Below, in pieces: positions 39,620 to 47,836 of a stretch of 64,000 nucleotides of DNA. How positions within the stretch are numbered: the first letter of the stretch is position 1; each line of letters begins with the position of its first letter. The notes beneath the pieces are model-generated. The model was not told where the DNA came from, ran no database searches, and saw nothing but the letters and a program-made list of their open reading frames with translations. The stretch comes from JAVBME01 sp031552765 (GTDB lineage: Bacteria; Bacillota; Negativicutes; Acidaminococcales; JAISLQ01). The stretch is from NCBI GenBank assembly GCA_031552765.1, contig JAVBME010000005.1:62001-126000 (forward strand). The letters run 5' to 3'. Position numbers and translations under genes: made by a program.

Positions 39620-39967
39620 ATGAATATTGACGAGGTAGTAAAAAGTCTTTCTTTGGAAGTGAAAACCCCTGTCCGCAATATGGACGTTCAGGTGGACGGC
39701 TGCTATGTTTCCGACCTCTTGAGCAATGTTATGGGCCAGACCGGTGAAGGGGTACTTTGGGTGACCATGCAGGGACACCCAAACATCGTGGCGATAGCGT
39801 CGCTATTGTCCCTTTCGGGCATCATAGTGGCGGGCGGCGCGCCGATAGAACAAGAGACGCTCAATAAAGCGGCGGAAAATGATGTGACGGTTATGGCGAC
39901 AGACAAGTCTTCTTTTGAAGTGGCGGGGCTGCTTTACCAGCTAGGCGTAAAGAGCGCCAAAAAGTAA
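39620..39967 (+). CDS. Second DRTGG-domain protein
   Basis: 115 aa from ATG 39620 with AAGGAGTG 7 bases upstream. A single DRTGG-like domain (VDGCYVSDLLSNVM...GVLWVTMQGHPNIVAIASLLSLSGIIVAGG...ENDVTVMATDKSSFEVAGLLYQLG), distantly similar to the one at 37450. Placed directly after the sensory hydrogenase; its stop codon overlaps the start of the PHP gene (TAATG). It may be a small-molecule or redox partner in the same signalling unit; no direct evidence for the ligand. Confidence 0.75.
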   Translation: MNIDEVVKSLSLEVKTPVRNMDVQVDGCYVSDLLSNVMGQTGEGVLWVTMQGHPNIVAIASLLSLSGIIVAGGAPIEQETLNKAAENDVTVMATDKSSFEVAGLLYQLGVKSAKK

Positions 39968-40728
39968 TGGCTGACTGGCTGGCCGACCTTCATATCCACT
40001 CGCTCTTGTCGCCTTGCGCCGATATCGAGATGACGCCTCACCATATAGTAAGAAGGGCTGGGGAAAGCGGAGTAAACCTTTTGGCTATAACCGACCATAA
40101 CGTATCGGCCAATGTTTTGCCTGCTGTCAATAAGGGGCAGGAATACGGCGTGGTCGTGTGGCCAGGGGTGGAGGTCGAGTGCCAGGAAGGCGCTCATATA
40201 GTAGTATTGTTCGATGGTATGAGAAAGCTCAACTCTTTTCAGCAGCTTATCGATAAGAATATGTCTGGTTTGCAAAACAATCCGGAAAAATTTGGCGGGC
40301 AGTTTGTCGTAGATGAAAATGATGACTTTGTCCGGGAGGAAGAGCGACTGCTTTTAGCGCCGGTAAATCTTTCCGCCAGCCAAGTAGTGACGGCGGTGGA
40401 TGATATAGGCGGTATATGCGTGGCTGCGCATATCGACAGGCCATCGTACAGCCTTTTGACTTACCTAGGGTTTCTCCCGCCGGACGCCGGCTTTGCGGCG
40501 GCGGAGATTTCCCGGCACTCACTAAAAGAACTGACCGAAAAGAAGCTTAGCCCTCTAATAAGCAACTTACCCTACCTCACTAATTCTGACGCCCATACCA
40601 TGGAGGAATTCCTTTCCGGGCCGAAAAATCTCCTCGTTATGGAGGAGCCGACCATTAAAGAGTTCAAATTGGCCCTGATGTGTTCCGGCGGGCGTAGGAT
40701 AGAGGCAGGCAAGTTTATAGCAGGCTGA
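39967..40728 (+). CDS. PHP-domain metal-dependent phosphoesterase
   Basis: 253 aa. N-terminal PHP motifs are LHIHSLLSPCAD (HxH metal ligands) and ITDHN; VEVECQEGAHIVVLF, CVAAHIDRPSYS and SDAHTMEEF complete the trinuclear metal site. These proteins hydrolyse phosphoesters, from 3',5'-nucleoside bisphosphates to histidinol phosphate. A PHP gene recurs in this hydrogenase neighbourhood in Bacillota, but its substrate is unknown. Confidence 0.83.
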   Translation: MADWLADLHIHSLLSPCADIEMTPHHIVRRAGESGVNLLAITDHNVSANVLPAVNKGQEYGVVVWPGVEVECQEGAHIVVLFDGMRKLNSFQQLIDKNMSGLQNNPEKFGGQFVVDENDDFVREEERLLLAPVNLSASQVVTAVDDIGGICVAAHIDRPSYSLLTYLGFLPPDAGFAAAEISRHSLKELTEKKLSPLISNLPYLTNSDAHTMEEFLSGPKNLLVMEEPTIKEFKLALMCSGGRRIEAGKFIAG

Positions 40729-40772
40729 GTAGTTTATATAGATAAAACTTTAATTTTGGAGGTTTTTAATTC

Positions 40773-41264
40773 ATGACTCAAGGAACATGCTGCTGCAATG
40801 GGCAGGGCAAAACGGATTTCACAGAATTGGACGTTATTTTGGAGAAGTATAAGAGTCAAAAAGGGGCGCTTATACCTATCTTGCAGGCGGCGCAGAACGT
40901 ATACGGCTACCTGCCCAAAGCGGTAGTCGAGCGGATAGCTGAAGGCGCCGGCACGCCGGTAAGTAAGGTGTACGGCGTGGTGACTTTTTATTCGCAATTT
41001 CACCTCAACCCGCGCGGGCGCAATATTATCAGGGTGTGCCAGGGCACGGCCTGCCATGTGCGCGGCGGCAAGAAAATACTGCAAAAACTGGAAGAACAGC
41101 TGGCGATAAAAGCTGGCGAAACCACTGAAGACCTGCGCTATACTCTGGAAACGGTCGCCTGTATCGGCGCTTGCGGCTTGGCGCCGGTGCTGATGATAAA
41201 CGACGATACCCACGGCCGCTTGACGCCGGAATCTTTAGCGGGAATTTTAGGCAAGTACGAGTAA
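40773..41264 (+). CDS. hndA: NuoE-like [2Fe-2S] subunit of NAD-linked hydrogenase (HndA/HydC)
   Basis: 163 aa. The four cluster cysteines are in CQGTACHVRGG and CIGACGLAPV; the N-terminus has the helical GALIPILQAAQNVYGYLP of NuoE/HoxE proteins. It passes electrons between the flavin subunit (42237) and the hydrogenase catalytic subunit (44065). Strong TTGGAGG ribosome site. It starts the catalytic half of the hydrogenase cluster. Confidence 0.92.
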   Translation: MTQGTCCCNGQGKTDFTELDVILEKYKSQKGALIPILQAAQNVYGYLPKAVVERIAEGAGTPVSKVYGVVTFYSQFHLNPRGRNIIRVCQGTACHVRGGKKILQKLEEQLAIKAGETTEDLRYTLETVACIGACGLAPVLMINDDTHGRLTPESLAGILGKYE

Positions 41265-41269
41265 TTTTT

Positions 41270-41833
41270 ATGCGCGATTTATCACTTCATATAATCGACC
41301 TAGTGCAAAACTGTGTAGAAGCAGGGGCTAAAAAGGTCTGCCTGACACTGGAAGAAGACCTTTTGCACGACCGGCTGGTGATAACCGTGGAAGATGACGG
41401 ACGCGGCATGGACCAAGAAATGCTGGCCAAGGTGAAAAGCCCTTTTGTTACCAGCCGCAAGACGCGCGACGTCGGCCTCGGCATACCTCTCATCGACATG
41501 TCCACAAAAAGCGCGGGCGGCGAGCTGATAATAACGTCGGAGCCCGGCAAAGGCACGAAAGTCGTGGCCAGTTACCGGCACAGCCATATAGACAGGCCGC
41601 CTCTGGGCGATATAGTAACGACAGTTAAGATAATCGCCATAAGTTATCAGAACATATCTTTTCATTATGAACACAGGAAAAACAGCGCCGTATTCATTCT
41701 GGATACAGATGAAATGCGGGAGATTTTAGGCTGCGACGCCGACTTTAGCGCAGGTGAGATCCGGGACTGGCTGGATGAGTATTTGCGCGAAGGTTTGGCC
41801 GGGCTGGATAAAAATGGAGGAAAAGATACATGA
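41270..41833 (+). CDS. GHKL ATPase embedded in the hydrogenase operon
   Basis: 187 aa from the ATG at 41270 (the open frame extends upstream inside hndA but lacks a good start). N box HIIDLVQNCVEAGAKK, G1 box EDDGRGMD, F box PFVTSRKTRDVGLGIPL and GKGTKV show a complete histidine-kinase-like ATP-binding fold; the last 60 residues are a short extension without a recognised domain. Such an ATPase is often found between nuoE-like and 2Fe-2S genes of Bacillota Hnd/Hyd operons. Role unknown; possibly assembly or regulation. It overlaps the next gene by 4 bases. Confidence 0.8.
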   Translation: MRDLSLHIIDLVQNCVEAGAKKVCLTLEEDLLHDRLVITVEDDGRGMDQEMLAKVKSPFVTSRKTRDVGLGIPLIDMSTKSAGGELIITSEPGKGTKVVASYRHSHIDRPPLGDIVTTVKIIAISYQNISFHYEHRKNSAVFILDTDEMREILGCDADFSAGEIRDWLDEYLREGLAGLDKNGGKDT

Positions 41834-42192
41834 AATCTTTAGAAGATTTGAAAAAACTCAAAGAAAAACTGCAAGCGGATACCAAACTGCGCGATGCCGA
41901 TGGGATAAAGGTCATAGTGGGGATGGGAACATGCGGTATCGCCGCCGGAGCGCGCGAAGTCATGGCCGCCCTGATGGACGAGGCGAAAAAGCGTAATCTC
42001 AATGACGTATCCTTCCAGCAGACCGGCTGTATCGGCATGTGTGAAAAAGAAGTGCTGGTCGACGTCGTAAGGCCCGGCGAAGCGCGTATAACTTATGGCA
42101 ATATCAAAGCTTCCGACGCCGCGAAGATAATCGCCGAACATGTGGTAAACGGCCGCATCGTGGAAGAGCTCGTAGTAGCAAAGCTGGTCTGA
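41830..42192 (+). CDS. hndB: Thioredoxin-like [2Fe-2S] ferredoxin subunit (HndB-like)
   Basis: 120 aa. A thioredoxin-fold [2Fe-2S] protein: cysteines in VGMGTCGIAAGA and TGCIGMCEKEVLVDV, the arrangement of HndB and of the N-terminus of HydB/NuoF-like subunits. It is expected to carry electrons in the NAD(P)-dependent hydrogenase complex. Same family as the first 90 residues of the next gene. Confidence 0.88.
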   Translation: MKSLEDLKKLKEKLQADTKLRDADGIKVIVGMGTCGIAAGAREVMAALMDEAKKRNLNDVSFQQTGCIGMCEKEVLVDVVRPGEARITYGNIKASDAAKIIAEHVVNGRIVEELVVAKLV

Positions 42193-42236
42193 CATAATCT
42201 TGGGGAAGAAATAGTGTTGACTATGGAGGGAAAAAA

Positions 42237-44027
42237 ATGCAACATATAAGGGCGCATGTGCTGATATGCGCAGGCACGGGCTGTGTTTCGTCCGGCTCAA
42301 AAAAAGTACAGGAAAAATTTGAAACAGAAATAACCGCCAAAGGTCTGGCGGATGAAGTGAAAGTAGTAGAAACCGGCTGCCATGGTTTTTGTGAAATGGG
42401 GCCGTTGGTCATCGTTTACCCGGAAGGCACTTTTTATGTAAGGGTGCAGCCGGAAGACGTACCGGAAATAGTGGAAAACCATCTGTATAAGGGCCGTATA
42501 GTGGAAAGGCTGCTATACAAAGAGCCGATGTCACAAGAAAGCGTTCCCAGTTACAGCGAAATAAACTTTTACCGCAAACAGCATCGCTTGGTATTGAAGA
42601 ACTGCGGCCATATAAATCCTGACAGCATTGAAGAATACATCGCTGCCGATGGCTATGCCGCGCTCGGCAAGGCGCTTACCCAAATGACGCCGCAGCAAGT
42701 GGTGGAAGAAATAAAAAAATCCGGCCTCAGGGGACGTGGCGGCGGCGGCTTTTCAACTGGTATGAAATGGCAGTTTGCCAGCCAATCGCCGGGCCCGAAA
42801 AAATACGTGGTCTGTAATGCCGATGAAGGCGACCCCGGCGCTTTTATGGACAGGAGCGTTCTTGAAGGCGACCCGCACCGCATCATTGAAGGCATGGCCA
42901 TCTGCGGCTATGCTATAGGTGCAGATGAAGGCTACGTCTATGTGCGCGCCGAATACCCCCTGGCCATCAAACGCCTCAGGAATGCTATCGAGCAGGCTGA
43001 AGCAATGGGCCTTTTAGGTAAAAATATTTTTGACAGTGGCTTTGACTTCAAACTGAATATCAAAGAAGGCGCCGGCGCTTTTGTCTGCGGTGAAGAAACA
43101 GCGCTTTTGGCTTCCATAGAAGGCGAACGCGGCATGCCGCGCCCACGCCCGCCTTTTCCGGCGGTATCCGGCCTTTGGGGCAAACCGACCAACATAAATA
43201 ACGTGGAAACATTTGCCAATGTTCCCAACATAATAAGCGCCGGCGCGGACGAATATATAAAAATAGGCACGGAAAAATCGCGTGGTACCAAGGTATTCGC
43301 CCTGACCGGCAAGATAAACAATACCGGCCTGGCCGAAGTGCCTATGGGTATAACTATGCGCGAGATCATCTATGATATCGGCGGCGGCATAGTCGACGGC
43401 AAAAAGTTTAAAGCCGTACAGATTGGCGGTCCCTCCGGCGGCTGTCTGCCGGAAGAACTTTTGGACCTGTCTATCGACTATGATTCGTTGACCGCGGCCG
43501 GCGCCATGATGGGCTCGGGCGGCCTGGTCGTCATGGACGAGACCACCTGTATGGTCGATGTGGCCAAATTCTTTTTGAATTTTACCCAATCGGAATCCTG
43601 CGGCAAATGTACTCCCTGCCGCGAAGGCACCAAACGCATGCTGGAGATACTCACCCGCATCACCGAAGGCGAAGGGCAGGAAAGCGATCTGGCCCTACTT
43701 GAGGACTTGGCTTACAGCATAAAACAGACCGCGCTCTGCGGCTTGGGGCAGACCGCTCCCAATCCTGTTTTGAGCACCCTTAAATACTTCAGGCATGAGT
43801 ATGAGGCGCATATACAAGAACAACGTTGCCCGGCCGGCGCTTGTACGGCCCTGGCTTCCTACGTGATAACAGACGCCTGCCGCGGTTGCGGCCTGTGCAA
43901 GAAGGCCTGCCCGGTAGACGCCATAACCGGCGAACCAAAAGGCAAGCACGTAATAAATGCCGAAATCTGCATCAAATGCGGCCTCTGCCAGTCCAAATGC
44001 CCGTTCAAAGCGGTAATGGCCGGCTGA
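42237..44027 (+). CDS. hndC: NuoF-like flavin/NADH subunit of multimeric [FeFe] hydrogenase (HndC/HydB)
   Basis: 596 aa. Domain order: thioredoxin-like [2Fe-2S] (CAGTGCVSSG, CHGFCEMGP, about 1-95); FMN/NADH-binding NuoF core (GLRGRGGGGFSTGMKW, NADEGDPGAFMDR, YVYVRAEYP, GAGAYVCGEET-type segment reading GAGAFVCGEETAL); a [4Fe-4S] motif ESCGKCTPCREG; and two C-terminal ferredoxin motifs (CRGCGLCKKACP, CIKCGLCQSKCP). It oxidises or reduces NAD(H) in the trimeric/tetrameric hydrogenase. Some such enzymes are electron-bifurcating with ferredoxin; sequence alone does not prove that here. Confidence 0.93.
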   Translation: MQHIRAHVLICAGTGCVSSGSKKVQEKFETEITAKGLADEVKVVETGCHGFCEMGPLVIVYPEGTFYVRVQPEDVPEIVENHLYKGRIVERLLYKEPMSQESVPSYSEINFYRKQHRLVLKNCGHINPDSIEEYIAADGYAALGKALTQMTPQQVVEEIKKSGLRGRGGGGFSTGMKWQFASQSPGPKKYVVCNADEGDPGAFMDRSVLEGDPHRIIEGMAICGYAIGADEGYVYVRAEYPLAIKRLRNAIEQAEAMGLLGKNIFDSGFDFKLNIKEGAGAFVCGEETALLASIEGERGMPRPRPPFPAVSGLWGKPTNINNVETFANVPNIISAGADEYIKIGTEKSRGTKVFALTGKINNTGLAEVPMGITMREIIYDIGGGIVDGKKFKAVQIGGPSGGCLPEELLDLSIDYDSLTAAGAMMGSGGLVVMDETTCMVDVAKFFLNFTQSESCGKCTPCREGTKRMLEILTRITEGEGQESDLALLEDLAYSIKQTALCGLGQTAPNPVLSTLKYFRHEYEAHIQEQRCPAGACTALASYVITDACRGCGLCKKACPVDAITGEPKGKHVINAEICIKCGLCQSKCPFKAVMAG

Positions 44028-44064
44028 TTGTCGGGAGTATTGAATAAAGGAGCGTTAAAACGAT

Positions 44065-45789
44065 ATGGAAATGGTCAACGTTACGATAGACGGCAAAACG
44101 ATCAGCGTAAATAAGCAAGCTACCGTTTTGCACGCCGCCCGCAAGGCCGGCATAAAGATCCCTACTCTTTGCTACCATCCCGAGCTGCGGCCGGAAGGAG
44201 CCTGCCGCATCTGCGTTGTCGAGGTGGAAGGCGCCAGGAGTCTTGTCGCTTCCTGCGTATACCCGGTCAATGAAGGCATGGTGGTGCGGACGAATACCGC
44301 TGCGGTAAGGCGTGCGCGTAAGACAGTGGTGGAATTGATACTGGCCAACCACTCTAAAGACTGTCTGTCCTGCGCGCGCAACCAGAACTGTGAATTGCAG
44401 GAAATATCCGCCGAGGTAGGCGTCAGGGAAGTGCGTTTCGAAGGGGAACGCAAACTGCACAAACTTGATAACAACAACCCCTCGCTGGTGCGCGATAATG
44501 AAAAATGCATACTGTGCGGGCGCTGCATCAGGGCCTGTTCCGAACGCCAGGGTACGCATGTTTACAGTTTTGTCAACCGCGGTTTTGATACTACCGTCGC
44601 GCCCGCTTTTGAAGTAGGCCTCGACCAGGCGCCCTGTACCTACTGCGGGCAATGCAGCGCGGTCTGCCCGACCGGCGCTATTGTGGAAAAAGACGACACG
44701 GACAAAGTATGGGCGGCGCTGTCCGACCCGACCAAGCATGTAGTGGTGCAGACTGCCCCATCGGTAAGGATAGGCCTCGGCGAAACGCTCGGCATGGAGC
44801 CGGGCAGCGTTGTGACCGGAAAAATGGTGGCGGCTCTTCGCCACATGGGATTTGATAAGGTATTCGACACGGATTTTTCCGCCGACCTTACCATCATGGA
44901 AGAAGGCTCGGAATTGATACACCGCTTGAAAAATAACGGCAAACTGCCGCAGATAACATCCTGCAGCCCGGGCTGGGTAAATTTTGCCGAAATAAAATAC
45001 CCCGACCTGCTGGAGCATCTGTCCACAGCCAAGTCGCCGCAGCAGATGTTCGGCGCTTTGGTAAAGACCTATTATGCGGAAAAAAGCGGTGTCGCCCCCA
45101 AAGATATAGTATCAGTGTCCGTCATGCCCTGCACGGCGAAAAAGGCCGAAGCGGTTCGTCCGGAAATGAACTCCAGCGGTTACCGCGATGTCGACTATGT
45201 AATAACGACCCGCGAGCTTGGCCGCATGATCAGGGAAACTGGTCTTGATTTTGCCAAACTCAAGGAAGAAGAGTTTGACACTCCGATGGGCATCAGCAGT
45301 GGCGCGGGCGTTATTTTCGGCTCTACCGGCGGCGTCATGGAGGCTGCTTTGCGGACGGTTTACGAGGTGCTTACCGGGACAGAACTTGGCGTCATCGACT
45401 TTAAAGCGGTGCGCGGCCTTGAGGGCTTCCGGGAGGCGACGGTGAATATTGCCGGCATTGACGTCAAGGTAGCGGTGGTACATACGCTGGTGGAAGCAGA
45501 TAAGATAATGCAAAAAGTGCGCGAAGGCAAGGCCGACTACCATTTTATAGAGGTCATGGCTTGTCCGGGCGGCTGTCTTGGCGGCGGCGGCCAGCCCATA
45601 CCGGTAGACAGGGAAATACGGCTCAAGCGCCAGGCGGCTATTTATGATTGTGATGCCAGCATGGCGATACGGAAATCGCACGAAAACCCGGCTATTAAAG
45701 AACTTTATGATACATGGCTGGGTCAGCCGATGAGCGAGAAAGCCCACCATTTGCTTCATACCCATTACCATGCCCAGCATAGGGGCTGA
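44065..45789 (+). CDS. hydA: [FeFe] hydrogenase catalytic subunit (HndD/HydA)
   Basis: 574 aa. N-terminal [2Fe-2S] domain (CYHPELRPEGACRIC...SC), His-ligated [4Fe-4S] (HSKDCLSCARNQNC), two [4Fe-4S] motifs (CILCGRCIRAC, CTYCGQCSAVCP), then the H-cluster domain: TSCSPGW (C300, S301), MPCTAKK (C356) and MACPGGCLGGGGQP (C500, C504), followed by a short C-terminus. The first motif has Ser where the best-studied enzymes have a second Cys. It evolves or oxidises hydrogen with the NAD-linked subunits encoded just upstream. Maturases HydE, HydF and HydG are not in the window. Confidence 0.94.
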   Translation: MEMVNVTIDGKTISVNKQATVLHAARKAGIKIPTLCYHPELRPEGACRICVVEVEGARSLVASCVYPVNEGMVVRTNTAAVRRARKTVVELILANHSKDCLSCARNQNCELQEISAEVGVREVRFEGERKLHKLDNNNPSLVRDNEKCILCGRCIRACSERQGTHVYSFVNRGFDTTVAPAFEVGLDQAPCTYCGQCSAVCPTGAIVEKDDTDKVWAALSDPTKHVVVQTAPSVRIGLGETLGMEPGSVVTGKMVAALRHMGFDKVFDTDFSADLTIMEEGSELIHRLKNNGKLPQITSCSPGWVNFAEIKYPDLLEHLSTAKSPQQMFGALVKTYYAEKSGVAPKDIVSVSVMPCTAKKAEAVRPEMNSSGYRDVDYVITTRELGRMIRETGLDFAKLKEEEFDTPMGISSGAGVIFGSTGGVMEAALRTVYEVLTGTELGVIDFKAVRGLEGFREATVNIAGIDVKVAVVHTLVEADKIMQKVREGKADYHFIEVMACPGGCLGGGGQPIPVDREIRLKRQAAIYDCDASMAIRKSHENPAIKELYDTWLGQPMSEKAHHLLHTHYHAQHRG

Positions 45790-45800
45790 CTAGTTAAAAA

Positions 45801-45826
45801 AAGGCGGAATTTTTTCCGCCTTTTTC
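45801..45826 (+). terminator. Intrinsic terminator of the hydrogenase operon
   Basis: AAGGCGGAA / TTCCGCCTT stem (45801-45809 with 45814-45822) with a T-rich tail, 12 bases after hydA. Confidence 0.88.
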
Positions 45827-46314
45827 TCTTTTTGTGCTGGCAATTAATTTAGATTTCTGTTAAAATAAAAAGGTCACAAGATTTAGAAATAAGAAATTAC
45901 AAAGATTATGTAAAAAATATTTCGAAAATTATATTTTACAGCAGGAAAACAGCATCTTGTAGCGAATATATATTAACATACTCGCTATAAGAATAAAGCC
46001 GAATTATGCATGCTCTTTTTCTCAGCTGATACAATTTACAAAATGAATAAGGCCATCTACGGCATACGGACTGAAAAAGCATGCTTTTTTGGAAAATATG
46101 TTGGCGACAGTTTACGGCTTGGTCCCTTCCGAGACCCGGGCGATTAGTGAGCTGGCACTTGGTGTATTGAATCCGCATAATTGCTTATTAGTAGGTTCAT
46201 TTCTGGGTGGCTGGCTTTTTTATTTTCTTTTGGCTGTTGAACGAAGAATTTTCTGGTACGCCCGTTTTTGCGGACGCTATCAAAAGATATAAATTTTAAG
46301 GAGGACTTAGAAGA
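45827..46314. other. Long intergenic region upstream of the propionate operon
   Basis: About 490 bases, AT-rich at the left. It holds the inverted repeat plus T-run at 46008-46090 and a 64-codon frame 46098-46292 (ATG start, hydrophobic LLVGSFLGGWLFYFLLAV) without a convincing ribosome site, which I treat as doubtful. No clear sigma-A promoter can be fixed, though the downstream genes must have a strong one. The segment 46100-46300 is richer in G and C than its surroundings and could be a structured leader; no known RNA family is recognised. Confidence 0.5.
46008..46090 (+). terminator. Large inverted repeat followed by T-run (possible sRNA end or attenuator)
   Basis: GCATGCTCTTTTTCTCAG (46008-46025) pairs, with two single-base bulges, with CTGAAAAAGCATGC (46071-46084), enclosing 45 bases, and is followed directly by six T. 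It is not adjacent to a gene end (hydA already has a terminator), so it could end a small RNA or attenuate the propionate operon. Confidence 0.45.
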
Positions 46315-47820
46315 ATGATTGAAATTCGTGATCGCATTCGAAACAAGGCCTTGCATGCCAAGATTACGACTGCCGAAGCTGCGGCGGCGATGATCAAAGA
46401 CGGCATGAACATTGGCGCCAGCGGCTTTACCCCCGCCGGCTATCCGAAAGCCGTGCCTTTGGCCATGGCGGAAAGAGCCAAAAAAGAGCCTTTCCAGATC
46501 AACCTCTGGACCGGCGCGTCTGTAGGTAAAGAACTTGACGGCGCACTAGCTGAAGCCGGCGTTATCAAAAAACGCCTGCCTTACCAGACCAACGACGCTT
46601 TGCGTAAATCTATCAACAGCGGCAAAGTCCAATACCTTGACCTGCACCTGAGCCACGTGGCTCAAATGTCCCGTTATGGTTTTTTGGGCGGCGAAGTTGA
46701 CATAGCAATAGTCGAAGTTTGCGCTATCACCGAAGACGGCGGTTTGGTACCGACTACTTCCGTCGGCAACACTCCTTCTTTCATACAGAGCGCCAAACAT
46801 GTCATAGTAGAAGTAAACGTCAGCCAGCCGTGCGAACTCGAGGGCATGCACGATATATACATCCCGCTTGATCCTCCGCACCGTCAGCCTGTGCCTATAG
46901 TCAAATCGGACGACCGCATCGGCACGACTTATATCCCTTGTGATCCCAGCAAAATAATCGCTATCGTTCCCTGCGACATCATCGACGGCACCCGCGATCT
47001 GGCGCCCATTGACGACGACGCCAAAGCCATGAGCGGCCACTTGATCGAGTTTTTGAATAATGAAATCAAACAGGGCCGTTTACCGAAAAACCTCCTGCCG
47101 CTGCAATCCGGCGTAGGTTCGGTGGCTAACGCCGTTATCTCCGGCCTGGTATCCTCGCCGTTTGAAAACTTGTCGGTTTATACCGAAGTTATCCAGGACG
47201 GCATGTTTGACCTGATCGACGCCGGCAAACTAGTCGTCGCTTCCGGTACTTCACTTAGCCCGTCTCCCGGCGCTTTGAAGAAATTCTATGCCGATATCAA
47301 AAAATACTGCCCGAAGCTTATCTTAAGGCCTCAGGAAATCGCCAATAGCCCTGAAATGGCCCGCCGCCTCGGCGTCATCGCCATGAACACAGCTATCGAA
47401 TTCGATATCTTCGGCCATGTAAATTCCACCCACACTGTGGGTACCAAAATGATGAACGGTATCGGCGGCTCCGGCGACTTTGCCCGTAACGGCTACCTGA
47501 CCTTCTTCTTTACCAACTCGGTCGCCAAAGGCGGCGCCATCTCGTCTGTCGTTCCCATGTGCTCGCACATCGATCACACCGAACACGACGTCGATGTATT
47601 CGTCACCGAACGCGGCGTAGCGGACGTTCGTGGCCTTAGCCCGAAAGAACGCGCCCGCGTCATCATCAAGAACACTGCGCACCCTGATTACCAGCCGATC
47701 TTGATGGATTATCTCGAAAGAGGAGAAAAAGCCACTGGCTTTGCTCATACACCCCATCTTATCGATGAGGCGCTTTCATTCCATACCCGGTTTATGCAAA
47801 CCGGCAGTATGAAGAAGTAA
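46315..47820 (+). CDS. Succinyl-CoA:acetate/propionate CoA-transferase (acetyl-CoA hydrolase/transferase family)
   Basis: 501 aa, class I CoA-transferase. The active-site Glu is E291 in [25 protein letters not shown] near the start and [13 protein letters not shown] near residue 385 are the CoA-binding/oxyanion elements of succinate:acetate enzymes. In succinate fermentation it moves CoA from propionyl-CoA (or acetyl-CoA) to succinate, closing the cycle with the mutase and decarboxylase encoded downstream. Strong AAGGAGG site. Codons are strongly biased, as expected for an abundant enzyme. Confidence 0.9.
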   Translation: MIEIRDRIRNKALHAKITTAEAAAAMIKDGMNIGASGFTPAGYPKAVPLAMAERAKKEPFQINLWTGASVGKELDGALAEAGVIKKRLPYQTNDALRKSINSGKVQYLDLHLSHVAQMSRYGFLGGEVDIAIVEVCAITEDGGLVPTTSVGNTPSFIQSAKHVIVEVNVSQPCELEGMHDIYIPLDPPHRQPVPIVKSDDRIGTTYIPCDPSKIIAIVPCDIIDGTRDLAPIDDDAKAMSGHLIEFLNNEIKQGRLPKNLLPLQSGVGSVANAVISGLVSSPFENLSVYTEVIQDGMFDLIDAGKLVVASGTSLSPSPGALKKFYADIKKYCPKLILRPQEIANSPEMARRLGVIAMNTAIEFDIFGHVNSTHTVGTKMMNGIGGSGDFARNGYLTFFFTNSVAKGGAISSVVPMCSHIDHTEHDVDVFVTERGVADVRGLSPKERARVIIKNTAHPDYQPILMDYLERGEKATGFAHTPHLIDEALSFHTRFMQTGSMKK

Positions 47821-47836
47821 AAGGAGGATTTTGAGA

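Noticed and set aside
45838..45854. TGGCA followed by TTAG as a possible sigma-54 promoter before the propionate operon
   Set aside because: The -12 element lacks the invariant GC (reads AG), so it does not meet the consensus.
46098..46292. 64-codon frame with a hydrophobic stretch before the CoA-transferase
   Set aside because: No convincing ribosome site, no family resemblance, and it starts right after a T-tailed hairpin; kept only as a note in the intergenic entry.
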